NCBI GenBank assembly: GCA_012270965.1 | Contig: JAAXHJ010000076.1 | Coordinates: forward strand, 52,704 to 116,703 | Source: Candidatus Palauibacter poriticola | Lineage (GTDB): Bacteria; Gemmatimonadota; Gemmatimonadetes; Palauibacterales; Palauibacteraceae | Direction: 5' to 3' | DNA: 64,000 nt | Shown: one piece after another, positions 1-7,843 of the stretch | How the letters are laid out: each line of letters begins with the position of its first letter | Position numbering within the stretch: the first letter of the stretch is position 1 | Notes under the pieces: model-generated | Database searches by the model: none | Told to the model about the DNA's origin: nothing | Seen by the model: only the letters and a program-made list of their open reading frames with translations | Program-made: the position numbers and the translations under genes

Positions 1-1664
1 CGCCCTCGACCTCGTCCGCCGACCTCGATTCGGCCCCCTTCGCCGGTGCCCCGGCAGTCCCGGCACAGGCCGACGACGAGGGCTATCCGATCGACCACGA
101 GATCATCATTCGTCGCTGTCAGCGCTGCCACGAGCGCGATGACGAAGGGCGGATGACGCGGATCTCCTACGAGCGGAAGACGCCGGAGGGGTGGCAGACG
201 TCGGTCCGCCGCATGATCGCGCTCAACGATGTCTTGCTGGGCCCGGACGAGGCGCGCGAGGTCGTGCGCTACCTCTCCAACCGGCAGGGCCTCGCTCCCG
301 AGGAACTCGAACCCGGCCGCTTCGAGGTCGAGCGCCGCCTCATCGAACACGTTTACGAGGCGGACCGCGACGTCGAGAACACCTGCATCCAGTGCCACAG
401 CATGGGCCGCGTCATCACTCAGCGGCGCACGCGCGAGGAGTGGGAACTCCTCATGGCGACGCACCGCGGCCTCTACCCGCTCGTCGACTTCCAGGGTTTC
501 CAGGACGGGGGCGACGGACCGCAGCCGGTGGACGAGGCGATCGACCACCTCGCCGAGGCCTTCCCCCTCGAGACGCCCGAATGGTCCGCCTGGTCGGCCT
601 CCATGCGCACGCCGCGCCTAACCGGCACCTGGGCGCTGGCGGGGTTCGAGCCCGGGAGGGGGCAGGTCTTCGGCACGGTGGAGATCTCCGCCGGCGACGC
701 TCCCGACGAATTCCGCTCCCGCGCCTCGTACACATACGCGGAGTCGGGTCGTGAGGTGAGTCGCGCCGGACAGGCCATCGTCTACACCGGCTATCAGTGG
801 CGGGGACGGTCGAATCCCGGCGGTGCGGACGAGTTGCGCGAAGTCATGACGGTGGACCGCGGATGGCAGGAGATGACGGGCCGCTGGTTCTCGGGCGCGT
901 ACGATGAGTTCGGCCCCGACGTGAGGCTCATCCGCGCAAGCGGCGGCCCCGTCGTATCGGGCGTGCATCCCCGGGCGGTCCGCACCGGCGCCGCGTCCGC
1001 CGAACTCCGGGTCCACGGCCTCAACCTCCCGGCGAACCCCGACGCGGCGGACTTCGACTTCGGACCCGGCGTCCGGGTCGAGTCCGCGACGGGCGGCGAC
1101 GGAAGCACGGTCACGCTACGCCTCTCGGTCGCTGAGGATGCGGCCATCGGCGGGCGCGACCTCTTCGTGGGCGGCGTGAGCCTGGCGGGCGCGATTCAGG
1201 TCCATGACGGCGTGGACCGTCTCGAGGTGACGCCGCGCGCGGGCATGGCCCGGATCGGCGGCGCGAACTTCCCGAAGGGCTATCAACCCTACGACGCCAT
1301 CGGGTGGGACGACGGCCCCGACGGCGAGCCGAACACGGAGGACGACCTGCGGCTCGGGCGCGTGCCCGCGAGCTGGAGCATGGAGGAGTACACGGCCACC
1401 TTCGACGACGACGACATCCGGTACGTCGGCGCGCTGGGGTCGGACGGGATCTTCACCCCCGCCATCGACGGCCCCAACCCCGACCGCAGGGGCAACCGAA
1501 ACAACATCGGCGACGTGTGGGTCGTCGCGACCTATGCGGGTTCCGACGCCGCGGCGGCGGGCGGCGGCGACCTTCGCGCCCGTGCCCACCTCATCGTGAC
1601 GGTGCCCCTATATCTCAAGTTCGATCCGTGGCAGGGCGTTCCGACGGGGAGGCTGGTTCCGTGA
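1..1664 (+). CDS. qhpA: Quinohemoprotein amine dehydrogenase alpha subunit, 5' end outside window
   Basis: Diheme cytochrome c subunit of periplasmic quinohemoprotein amine dehydrogenase (QHNDH); in the known enzyme it takes electrons from the quinone cofactor of the gamma subunit and passes them to soluble acceptors. The frame is open from base 3, so the start and signal peptide lie before the window. Two CxxCH heme sites are visible: CQRCH at bases 117-131 and CIQCH at 384-398. The first lies upstream of the first internal ATG (153), which is therefore not the start. The rest is beta-rich, as expected for the later domains of the family. The TGA overlaps the GTG of the next gene by four bases. 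The identification rests on the two hemes plus the complete set of qhp neighbours downstream. Confidence 0.9.
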   Translation, partial: PSTSSADLDSAPFAGAPAVPAQADDEGYPIDHEIIIRRCQRCHERDDEGRMTRISYERKTPEGWQTSVRRMIALNDVLLGPDEAREVVRYLSNRQGLAPEELEPGRFEVERRLIEHVYEADRDVENTCIQCHSMGRVITQRRTREEWELLMATHRGLYPLVDFQGFQDGGDGPQPVDEAIDHLAEAFPLETPEWSAWSASMRTPRLTGTWALAGFEPGRGQVFGTVEISAGDAPDEFRSRASYTYAESGREVSRAGQAIVYTGYQWRGRSNPGGADELREVMTVDRGWQEMTGRWFSGAYDEFGPDVRLIRASGGPVVSGVHPRAVRTGAASAELRVHGLNLPANPDAADFDFGPGVRVESATGGDGSTVTLRLSVAEDAAIGGRDLFVGGVSLAGAIQVHDGVDRLEVTPRAGMARIGGANFPKGYQPYDAIGWDDGPDGEPNTEDDLRLGRVPASWSMEEYTATFDDDDIRYVGALGSDGIFTPAIDGPNPDRRGNRNNIGDVWVVATYAGSDAAAAGGGDLRARAHLIVTVPLYLKFDPWQGVPTGRLVP

Positions 1665-3100
1665 TCAAGCCCATCGGCCAACTGGCGCTGCGCGAATTCC
1701 ACGCCTTCGAGGCGGCGGGCGAGCGCTTTCTCTATCTCGTCCCCTCGGCCGGCATCTTCCGGATCGATGCGGCATCGTCCGCGATCCTCGACCTGCTCAG
1801 CTACGGTCCCCGAGCGCCGGGCGAGGTCGTGAACTCTCTCTCGGACCGATACTCCGCCGAGCGCGTGCGCGACGGGCTGCTGGAACTCCGGCAGATCCGC
1901 GCCATCGGAGAGGCGGGGGCTCCCACCGAAGCCGTCGCGAACGACCTGCCGCCCGACGGCTTCCCGCTCACGACGATGGTCCTCAACGTCACGAACAAGT
2001 GCAACCTCGCGTGCACCTACTGCTACGAGTACGGCGAGGACAAGATCGTCGACCCCACGTGCACGGACGACCCGAAGTTCATGCGGGACGAGACCGCGCG
2101 GGAGAGCGTGGAGTTCCTCCTCAGGGAGTCGGGAGCGCTCGAGGTCGCGCACCTCACCTTCTTCGGAGGAGAGACGCTGCTCAACTTCCCCGTGCTCCAG
2201 GACACCGTGGCCTACGCCCGCCGCCGCGCCGAGGAGGAGGGAAAGCGGATCGAGTTCAGTCTCACGACGAACGCGACGCTCCTCCGCCCCGACATCATCG
2301 AGTGGCTGGCGGACAACGAGATCGGCGTGACCGTCTCCATCGACGGACCGAAGGAGATGCAGGACCGCATGCGGGTCTTCCACAGCGGCAAGGGCTCCTA
2401 CGAGACGGTCCGGCCCCGGATCAAGGAACTGCTCCGCCGGCACAAGTCCCGTCCGATCGGCGCGCGCGTCACGCTCACGCGCGAGAACCTCGACATCCAT
2501 CGCATCTACCGTCACCTGACGGAGGAAATGGGGTTCTGGGAGGTGGGCTTCGCCCCGGTCACGACCTCCTCCGGGCGCGACTACGAGATCGAGGACGAGG
2601 GATACGACCGCATGCTGCGCCAGTTCGGAGAGTTGGCGCGCGACTGGCTGGATCACGCGGTGGGGAACCGGCACCACGGCTTCTCGAACGTGAAGGACAC
2701 GCTGGAGGAGATCCACAAGGGGGTGAGCAAGGCGTATCCGTGCGGGGCCGGCCTCGGGCTCATGGGCGTGACGACGGGGGGCGACGTGTCGCTCTGCCAC
2801 CGCTTCGCCTACTCGAACGACCACAGCTTCGGGACGGTCGCCGAGGGGATCGACCGGGAGCGGCAGAAGGACTTCCTCGAGGATCACCACATCAAGAACA
2901 AGACGGACTGCCATACATGCTGGGCCCGTCCGATCTGCTCGGGCGGCTGCTATCACGAGGCGCACACGAGACACGGCGAGACGACCGCGCCCAACCTGCA
3001 CTTCTGCAACTGGGTTCGGACGTGGACGCACACGTGTCTGGAGATCTACGGAGAGCTGTCGGAGCGGAACCCGGAGTATCTGGCCCGCTTCGACCATTGA
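1661..3100 (+). CDS. qhpD: QHNDH radical SAM maturase QhpD (SPASM type)
   Basis: Radical SAM enzyme that in known systems forms the Cys-to-Asp/Glu thioether links in the gamma subunit. The GTG at 1661 is chosen because it overlaps the qhpA stop (GTGA) and gives 479 residues, close to the usual 470-480 for the family; the longer open frame upstream is antisense to nothing and lacks the motif. The SAM cluster motif CNLACTYC has its cysteines at residues 114, 118 and 121. The last third holds the many cysteines of a SPASM-type domain (CGAG, SLCHRF, CHTCW, CSGGC, HFCNW), expected to bind two auxiliary iron-sulfur clusters. Its substrate, qhpC, begins 50 bases downstream. Confidence 0.93.
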   Translation: MIKPIGQLALREFHAFEAAGERFLYLVPSAGIFRIDAASSAILDLLSYGPRAPGEVVNSLSDRYSAERVRDGLLELRQIRAIGEAGAPTEAVANDLPPDGFPLTTMVLNVTNKCNLACTYCYEYGEDKIVDPTCTDDPKFMRDETARESVEFLLRESGALEVAHLTFFGGETLLNFPVLQDTVAYARRRAEEEGKRIEFSLTTNATLLRPDIIEWLADNEIGVTVSIDGPKEMQDRMRVFHSGKGSYETVRPRIKELLRRHKSRPIGARVTLTRENLDIHRIYRHLTEEMGFWEVGFAPVTTSSGRDYEIEDEGYDRMLRQFGELARDWLDHAVGNRHHGFSNVKDTLEEIHKGVSKAYPCGAGLGLMGVTTGGDVSLCHRFAYSNDHSFGTVAEGIDRERQKDFLEDHHIKNKTDCHTCWARPICSGGCYHEAHTRHGETTAPNLHFCNWVRTWTHTCLEIYGELSERNPEYLARFDH

Positions 3101-3149
3101 CGCGGCCGGGCGCGGACCCGGCCGGCCTTCGCATGCGAGGGGAGAAGCC

Positions 3150-3485
3150 GTGAAGCACTCGAAACCGATCAACCGGAAGGCCGTCCGCATCGAGGCGCAG
3201 GTCGCCCGCGAGGAGCTGGACGTCGTCGGACTCGAAGGCCGGCCACCGGAGGGGCCGCACATTCCGCTGGGCTGCTCCCTCGTCTTCGCGCCCGGTTGGG
3301 AGGTGGATTCGACCGGCGGCACCGCCGGGCTGTGCCAGCCGGTGGAACGGGATCTGTTCGACTGCCACCTCGCCTGCTTCTGGCCGGCGCACGTACCCGA
3401 TCAGCTCAACCACTCGCCGGACTGGACGTCGCAGTGCGCGTCGGCGCAGAAGGACTGGCGGAAGCTGGATCTCGTCTTCCCGTGA
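3150..3485 (+). CDS. qhpC: QHNDH gamma subunit precursor (CTQ-bearing polypeptide)
   Basis: Small catalytic subunit carrying cysteine tryptophylquinone; 111 residues including an N-terminal leader. The residue pattern matches the crosslinked Paracoccus/Pseudomonas subunit at a constant offset of 35: Cys72 and Trp78 for CTQ (known 37 and 43), Cys42-Glu51, Cys62-Asp68 and Cys76-Asp84 for the three thioethers (known 7-16, 27-33, 41-49). Cys96 has no assigned partner. The leader (to about residue 35) has no classical signal peptide, which fits the known route in which QhpE cleaves it and QhpF is needed for export. The SD-like AGGGGAGAAG lies just before the ATG, and the stop overlaps the GTG of qhpB. 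Confidence 0.95.
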   Translation: MKHSKPINRKAVRIEAQVAREELDVVGLEGRPPEGPHIPLGCSLVFAPGWEVDSTGGTAGLCQPVERDLFDCHLACFWPAHVPDQLNHSPDWTSQCASAQKDWRKLDLVFP

Positions 3486-4621
3486 TCCGAAGCACGCACT
3501 CCAAGCGCCGGGGCGCTTCGGTTGCGGCGTCCGCTTGCGGGCTCCCGTTCGCCGTGGTCGCGTTCGGCTTTGCGCTGAGCGGTGTTCGCGAGCTGGAGGC
3601 GCAGGGAAACGGCCGCAACGCCCACTGGTACATGGGCAACTACAGCAACGAAGTCCTCGTCTGGGATGAGGCGTCCGAGGAGGTCGTGGACCGGATCCCG
3701 GTCAAGCGTCCGATCTCCCTTCGTCTCGACGTCTCCGAGGATCGATCGCGGCTCTACGTGATGGACCCGTTCTTCGAGACGATCGAGATCATCGCGCTCC
3801 CCTCCAAGGAATCCATCGGGGAGTTCACGCTGAGCGAGGGCGCGACCCGTACGTGGATCCGTTCCTTCCAAGTCCACCCCGGCCAGGCATGGATGGCGCT
3901 GCTCGTGCAGAGCCGCACGAAGCTCGCGGACCGGTACAGGATCGACGAGCCCGCCATCCTGCGCTTCGACCTCACGACCTACGAGGTGACCGACACGATC
4001 CCGTGGCCGGACGAGGAGACGCGCCGGTCCGCCAACTTCCGCTTCTCTCCCGCCGGCGATCTCCTGTACATGTTCTCGGACGACCTCGTCGCGCTCGATT
4101 CCGAGAGTTTCGAGGAGGTGGACCGCTGGGAGATCTCGGAGCCGCTGGAGCCGGGGCTGGGGGAGATGAGACTCCCCTTCGGCCAGAGTCCCTATCAGGA
4201 GGAGGATGGCGTATACACGGGCCTCTTCCGCATGACGGATCCGCTCCAGAACCGCCGTCTCATGGGCATCGCGACCGTGGATCTGGCGGGGCAGGACGTG
4301 GAGTTCCATCCCATCGGTCCCAGCGAGGGCGTGTCCTTCGTGCTTTCGCCGGACGGGACGAAGGGCTACGGGTTAAAATCCGAGATCGGGCACTACGAGA
4401 TGTGGAAGTTCGATCTTCGGGAGCCGCGGGTGGCCGGGCGCATCACCTTCGCGGGACGGCCGCGGATGGCGTTGATGCCGAGCGCCGACGGCACGAAGCT
4501 CTACATCTACAACGCCGGCAGCACGATCGACATCTACGACGAGGAGACGTTCGAGTTCCTGCGGACGGTCACGCTGGACGCGGACATGACGAGCGTCGTC
4601 GTGGTGCCCGATCCCGGCTGA
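3482..4621 (+). CDS. qhpB: QHNDH beta subunit, seven-bladed beta-propeller
   Basis: Periplasmic beta-propeller subunit that holds the gamma subunit and shapes the substrate pocket. The start is the GTG at 3482, overlapping the qhpC stop as GTGA; this gives 379 residues and places a signal peptide at the N-terminus (basic start, then a hydrophobic stretch around residues 13-32, then an Ala-Gln cleavage region near LEAQG). Blade-like repeats follow, such as NEVLVWDEAS and LYIYNAGSTIDIY. The family members are about 340-380 residues, so the length fits. Translation is probably coupled to qhpC, giving matched amounts of the two subunits. Confidence 0.9.
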   Translation: MIRSTHSKRRGASVAASACGLPFAVVAFGFALSGVRELEAQGNGRNAHWYMGNYSNEVLVWDEASEEVVDRIPVKRPISLRLDVSEDRSRLYVMDPFFETIEIIALPSKESIGEFTLSEGATRTWIRSFQVHPGQAWMALLVQSRTKLADRYRIDEPAILRFDLTTYEVTDTIPWPDEETRRSANFRFSPAGDLLYMFSDDLVALDSESFEEVDRWEISEPLEPGLGEMRLPFGQSPYQEEDGVYTGLFRMTDPLQNRRLMGIATVDLAGQDVEFHPIGPSEGVSFVLSPDGTKGYGLKSEIGHYEMWKFDLREPRVAGRITFAGRPRMALMPSADGTKLYIYNAGSTIDIYDEETFEFLRTVTLDADMTSVVVVPDPG

Positions 4622-4627
4622 TTCCCG

Positions 4628-6286
4628 GTGATCCGGGACCCGCACTTCCGCCGAGCCCTCGCCTACGTTCGACCGTACGCGGGGGCTTTGCTTCCCGTGG
4701 TCCTCCTCTCCACGGCCGGGACCGCGCTCGGGCTCGCGCTCCCCTACCTGTCGAAGGCGATGATCGACGACGCGATCCTGGGCGGGGACTTCCCTCTCCT
4801 GCTCCGGATCGTCGGCCTCTTCATCGGGATCATTCTCCTCGGCTTCGGGGCCAACGTGGCGAGCGGGATGCGGTACACGCGGGTGTCGGCCGGCATCCTG
4901 TTCGACATGCGGCTGGCGCTCTACCGCCACCTGCAGCGGCTCTCGCCGCGCTTCTACGCGCGGACGCCGTTCGGGGACATCGTCTCGCGCATCAACAGCG
5001 ACATCGGCGAGATCCAGCGGGTGACGGCGGACGCGGCGCTCGGGCTGTTCGGGAACGTGCTCTTCCTGATCGGGACGGTGGGGATGCTCATCTATCTCGA
5101 CGCGCGGCTCTTCCTGGCGGGGATCGTCGCGCTGCCGCCCAGCCTGTGGGCGCTGGTGAGGTACCGCCGGCGGCTCGAGGGGCGGGTGACGCACCTGCGG
5201 GAGCGGAGCGCGGACATCGGGAGCTTCCTCATCGAGACGCTGCAGGGGGTGCGGACGGTGGTGGCGTCCAACGCGCAGGAGCGGGAGGCGGCGCGCTTCG
5301 GGCGACACAACGACCGGTTCGTGCGGGCGCTGCTGTCGATGCGCCGCTACACGTACCTGGCGGGCGGGCTGCCGGGGGTCCTGCTCCAGGCGGGGGCGGC
5401 GGCGGTGTTCCTGTATGGGGGCTACCGGGTGATCACGGAGGCGACGACGCTGGGGACGTTCGTCGCGTTCATGGCGTACCAGATGCGGCTCCTCTTTCCG
5501 GTGCAGGCGCTGATGGGGCTGTACGCGAACCTGGCGAGCGCGCGGGCGTCGCTCGTGCGCGTCCACGAACTGTTCGACACGCCGCTCGAGGTGGTGGAGG
5601 CGGATGGGGCGGAGCGGCTGGGGCGGGCCGCGGGGGCGCTGGTTCTGGAGGATGTGCGGCTCGGCTTCGGGCGCGGCGGCGAGGTGCTGGAGGGGGTGTC
5701 GCTGGAGGTGCCCGCCGGGCAGTTGGTCGCGCTCGTGGGTGCGAGCGGGAGCGGGAAGTCGACGATCGCGGACCTGCTGTCGCGCCAGCTCGACCCGGAC
5801 GGCGGGCGGGTGCTGCTCGACGGGCGGGACCTGCGTGGGCTCGCGCTGGCCGACGTGCGGCGGAACGTGGCCGTGGTGGAGCAGGACCCGTTCATCTTCC
5901 ACGCCTCGATCGCCGAGAACGTGCGCTACGCCAAACCCGACGCCACGGATCTGGAGGTCGCCGGGGCGCTCGCGGCGGCCGCGCTCGACGGGCTGCTGGC
6001 GTCGCTGCCGGAGGGGGCGGCGACGGTGGTCGGGGAGCGGGGCCGGCAGCTCTCCGCCGGGGAGCGGCAGCGGGTGGCGGTGGCGCGGGCGTTCCTGGCC
6101 GATCCGGCCGTGCTCGTGTTCGACGAGGCGACGGGGGCGCTGGACCCGGCCTCGGAGGCGCAGGTGCTGGAGGGCTACGCCGCGCTGATGCGGGGGCGGA
6201 CCACGGTGCTCATCACGCACCGCCCCGAACTCGCGCGGAGGGCGGAGCGCGTGGTGGTGCTCCGCGACGGGCGGATTGCCGGGTGA
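4628..6286 (+). CDS. qhpF: ABC exporter QhpF (fused membrane and ATPase domains)
   Basis: Half-transporter of the exporter type. Residues 1 to about 290 contain the six-helix membrane domain; the ATPase domain follows, with Walker A GASGSGKST near residue 371, signature LSAGERQR near 475, Walker B VLVFDEAT near 495 and the switch histidine in LITHRPE near 529, so all catalytic motifs are present. In Paracoccus the homologue is required for QHNDH production and is thought to move the crosslinked gamma subunit to the periplasm. The GTG at 4628 follows the qhpB stop by six bases. Here F precedes E, the reverse of the Paracoccus order (A-D-C-B-E-F-G-R). Confidence 0.88.
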   Translation: MIRDPHFRRALAYVRPYAGALLPVVLLSTAGTALGLALPYLSKAMIDDAILGGDFPLLLRIVGLFIGIILLGFGANVASGMRYTRVSAGILFDMRLALYRHLQRLSPRFYARTPFGDIVSRINSDIGEIQRVTADAALGLFGNVLFLIGTVGMLIYLDARLFLAGIVALPPSLWALVRYRRRLEGRVTHLRERSADIGSFLIETLQGVRTVVASNAQEREAARFGRHNDRFVRALLSMRRYTYLAGGLPGVLLQAGAAAVFLYGGYRVITEATTLGTFVAFMAYQMRLLFPVQALMGLYANLASARASLVRVHELFDTPLEVVEADGAERLGRAAGALVLEDVRLGFGRGGEVLEGVSLEVPAGQLVALVGASGSGKSTIADLLSRQLDPDGGRVLLDGRDLRGLALADVRRNVAVVEQDPFIFHASIAENVRYAKPDATDLEVAGALAAAALDGLLASLPEGAATVVGERGRQLSAGERQRVAVARAFLADPAVLVFDEATGALDPASEAQVLEGYAALMRGRTTVLITHRPELARRAERVVVLRDGRIAG

Positions 6287-6996
6287 GGGAGCCGCTCCGG
6301 AGCCGGACCGGGCGCGGGGTCTCCATCGCGGTCATCGACAGCGGGGCGCATCCGAACCATCCACATCTGGGACTCCTGGCGGGCGGGGTCGCGTTCACGC
6401 CCGACGGACGCGAGCACGACGATCTGACCGACCGGCTGGGACACGGGACGGCCGTCACCGCCGCCATCCAGGAGAAGGCGCCGGGCGCGCGGGTCCACGT
6501 CGCCCGCGTCTTTCACGACGAGCTGGCGACGAGCGCCCGGACGCTGGCGAGGGCGATCGACTGGACCGCGGAGCGCGGCTGCCGGCTGGCCAATCTGAGC
6601 CTCGGAACGCCCCGCCAGAGCCGCATCGAGGTGCTGCAGCCCGCCGTCGAACGCGCCGCGCGGGCCGGAACGATCGTCATCGCCGCCTATTCGCACGAAG
6701 GACGGCTTCAGCTCCCGGGCAGCCTCCCCGGCGCCCTCGGCGTGTGCCTCGACTGGGACCTGCCCCGGCACGGCGTCCGCGTCGGCCACCGCGATGGCCG
6801 CCGCGTCCTGCACGCGTCCGGCTACCCGCGCCCCATCCCCGGTGTCCCCCCCACCCGCAACCTCAGCGGCATCAGCTTCGCCGTGGCCAACGCGACCGGC
6901 ATCCTCGCCCTCGCCCTCGACCTCTTCCCCGAAGCCCAAGGCCGCACCGCCGCCCTGGAGGCTCTCGATGCGCTGGAACGGGTCCGGATGTCATGA
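6283..6996 (+). CDS. qhpE: Subtilisin-like leader peptidase QhpE
   Basis: Serine protease of the subtilase fold, 237 residues, expected to remove the leader of the gamma subunit in the cytoplasm. The GTG at 6283 overlaps the qhpF stop (GTGA). The triad is visible: Asp19 in AVIDSGAHP, His54 in LGHGTAV, Ser198 in GISFAVANATG. There is no signal peptide and no pro-domain, as for the characterised QhpE, which acts on the crosslinked precursor inside the cell. It is the last gene of the visible qhp operon. No flavin monooxygenase QhpG or AraC-type QhpR follows; the next gene is on the other strand. Confidence 0.88.
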   Translation: MREPLRSRTGRGVSIAVIDSGAHPNHPHLGLLAGGVAFTPDGREHDDLTDRLGHGTAVTAAIQEKAPGARVHVARVFHDELATSARTLARAIDWTAERGCRLANLSLGTPRQSRIEVLQPAVERAARAGTIVIAAYSHEGRLQLPGSLPGALGVCLDWDLPRHGVRVGHRDGRRVLHASGYPRPIPGVPPTRNLSGISFAVANATGILALALDLFPEAQGRTAALEALDALERVRMS

Positions 6997-7045
6997 AAAA
7001 TGAACATCCGATGCTCAGATTTCAGGATTTTCGAGGCTGAGCAGT

Positions 7046-7477
7046 CTAGCTGCGAGGGGGGCGTTCGAAGTCGACGATGTTTTCCCACTCCTGGGCGTCG
7101 GAGCGGGCTACGACGGCGACGACCGGCTCGGTGTCGCTGAGGTTGAACACCTCGTGGGGGACGCCGGGCTCGATGAAGATGAAATCGCCCGCCTCGTTAT
7201 CGAGCGTCTTCTCCAGCCGCGGCCCGAACTCGTGCCGGACGCGTCCTTGGAGGATGTAGAGCATCACCTCGAAATCCACATGGATGTGCGCCTTCGCGAC
7301 GCCGCCCGGCGGGATCATCGCCACGTTCATGGAGAGCGCGCCCGAGCCGACGTTCTCCGCCCACATGCCCGTCTTGTACTCGATCCCGTTCCACGCCCGG
7401 TGCCTGCCGCCACCCCGCACCGTGATGATCCCCTCGTGCCGCTCCACCCGCCCCGGCGCCTGGCTGTTTCCGTTCAT
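7046..7477 (-). CDS. Single-domain cupin protein
   Basis: A 143-residue cupin. The metal-site residues are complete: His64 and His66 in HIHVDFE, Glu70, and His108 in PGVPHEVFN. The ATG is preceded by GGAGGT at good spacing. Proteins of this kind are small metal-dependent enzymes (isomerases, dioxygenases) or sensors, and nothing in the sequence narrows the substrate. It ends close to, and convergent with, the qhp operon and lies about 65 bases downstream of the zinc-unit genes on the same strand, so it might be read through from them. Confidence 0.75.
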   Translation of the reverse strand: MNGNSQAPGRVERHEGIITVRGGGRHRAWNGIEYKTGMWAENVGSGALSMNVAMIPPGGVAKAHIHVDFEVMLYILQGRVRHEFGPRLEKTLDNEAGDFIFIEPGVPHEVFNLSDTEPVVAVVARSDAQEWENIVDFERPPRS

Positions 7478-7543
7478 CGCGCACCTCCGCTACCAGGAGA
7501 AGTAGGGACTGCGGACGAACGAAACCAGACCGTTGCGGGGGGC

Positions 7544-7843
7544 TCAGTCGCCTTTGGCCGTTACGAGCGCGGCGGTGTTTGAAAGCAGCCAGGCGGATGC
7601 GGCGCAGAGTTGCAGCCAGTCGCCGCGTGAGTTGATCCCGTACGCGAACACGCTGGCGATCCAGCACAGGCTGGCGGCCGTTTGGCCGGCCCACTCGATA
7701 CGCATCGCCCGACGGAGCACCGGCGCCGTTCGCCGGCGCTTCGGAGTCAGCTCCGGAGTCAGCCTCGGAGTCGGCTCCGGAGCCAGCTTCGGGGTCAGCT
7801 TCGGGGTCACGGGCGCCGGGGCTTCGGCTCGGTCGGTCAGCAT
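7544..7843 (-). CDS. Small membrane protein with Thr-Pro repeat stem
   Basis: A 99-residue protein of unknown function. The ATG at 7843 overlaps the stop of the flavoprotein gene (ATGCTGA), which indicates translational coupling and fixes this start over longer in-frame options. Residues of about 10-35 are a low-complexity stem of TPKL/TPEL-type units encoded by a 12-base tandem repeat. After a basic stretch (KRRRT) come two hydrophobic segments (around TAASLCWIASVFAYGI and LQLCAASAWLLSNTAALV), probably a two-helix hairpin. Its position in the probable zinc unit suggests a role in metal homeostasis, but this is context only. Confidence 0.6.
   Translation of the reverse strand: MLTDRAEAPAPVTPKLTPKLAPEPTPRLTPELTPKRRRTAPVLRRAMRIEWAGQTAASLCWIASVFAYGINSRGDWLQLCAASAWLLSNTAALVTAKGD
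7742..7810. repeat. 12-base tandem repeat inside a gene
   Basis: About six degenerate copies of a unit like CGGAGTCAGCTT. The unit is a multiple of three, so copy changes keep the frame; on the minus strand it encodes the TPKL/TPEL stem of the small membrane protein. Confidence 0.8.

Noticed and set aside
153..1664. ATG at 153 as the start of qhpA
   Set aside because: The same frame is open upstream and contains the first heme motif CQRCH at 117-131, so the gene begins before the window.
3853..6996. A 1047-residue plus-strand protein spanning qhpB, qhpF and qhpE
   Set aside because: Only its end (from 6283) is real protease sequence; the rest is an out-of-frame shadow rich in Arg/Gly/Ala.
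7742..7810. CRISPR-like array
   Set aside because: Repeat units are adjacent without spacers and lie inside a gene in frame.
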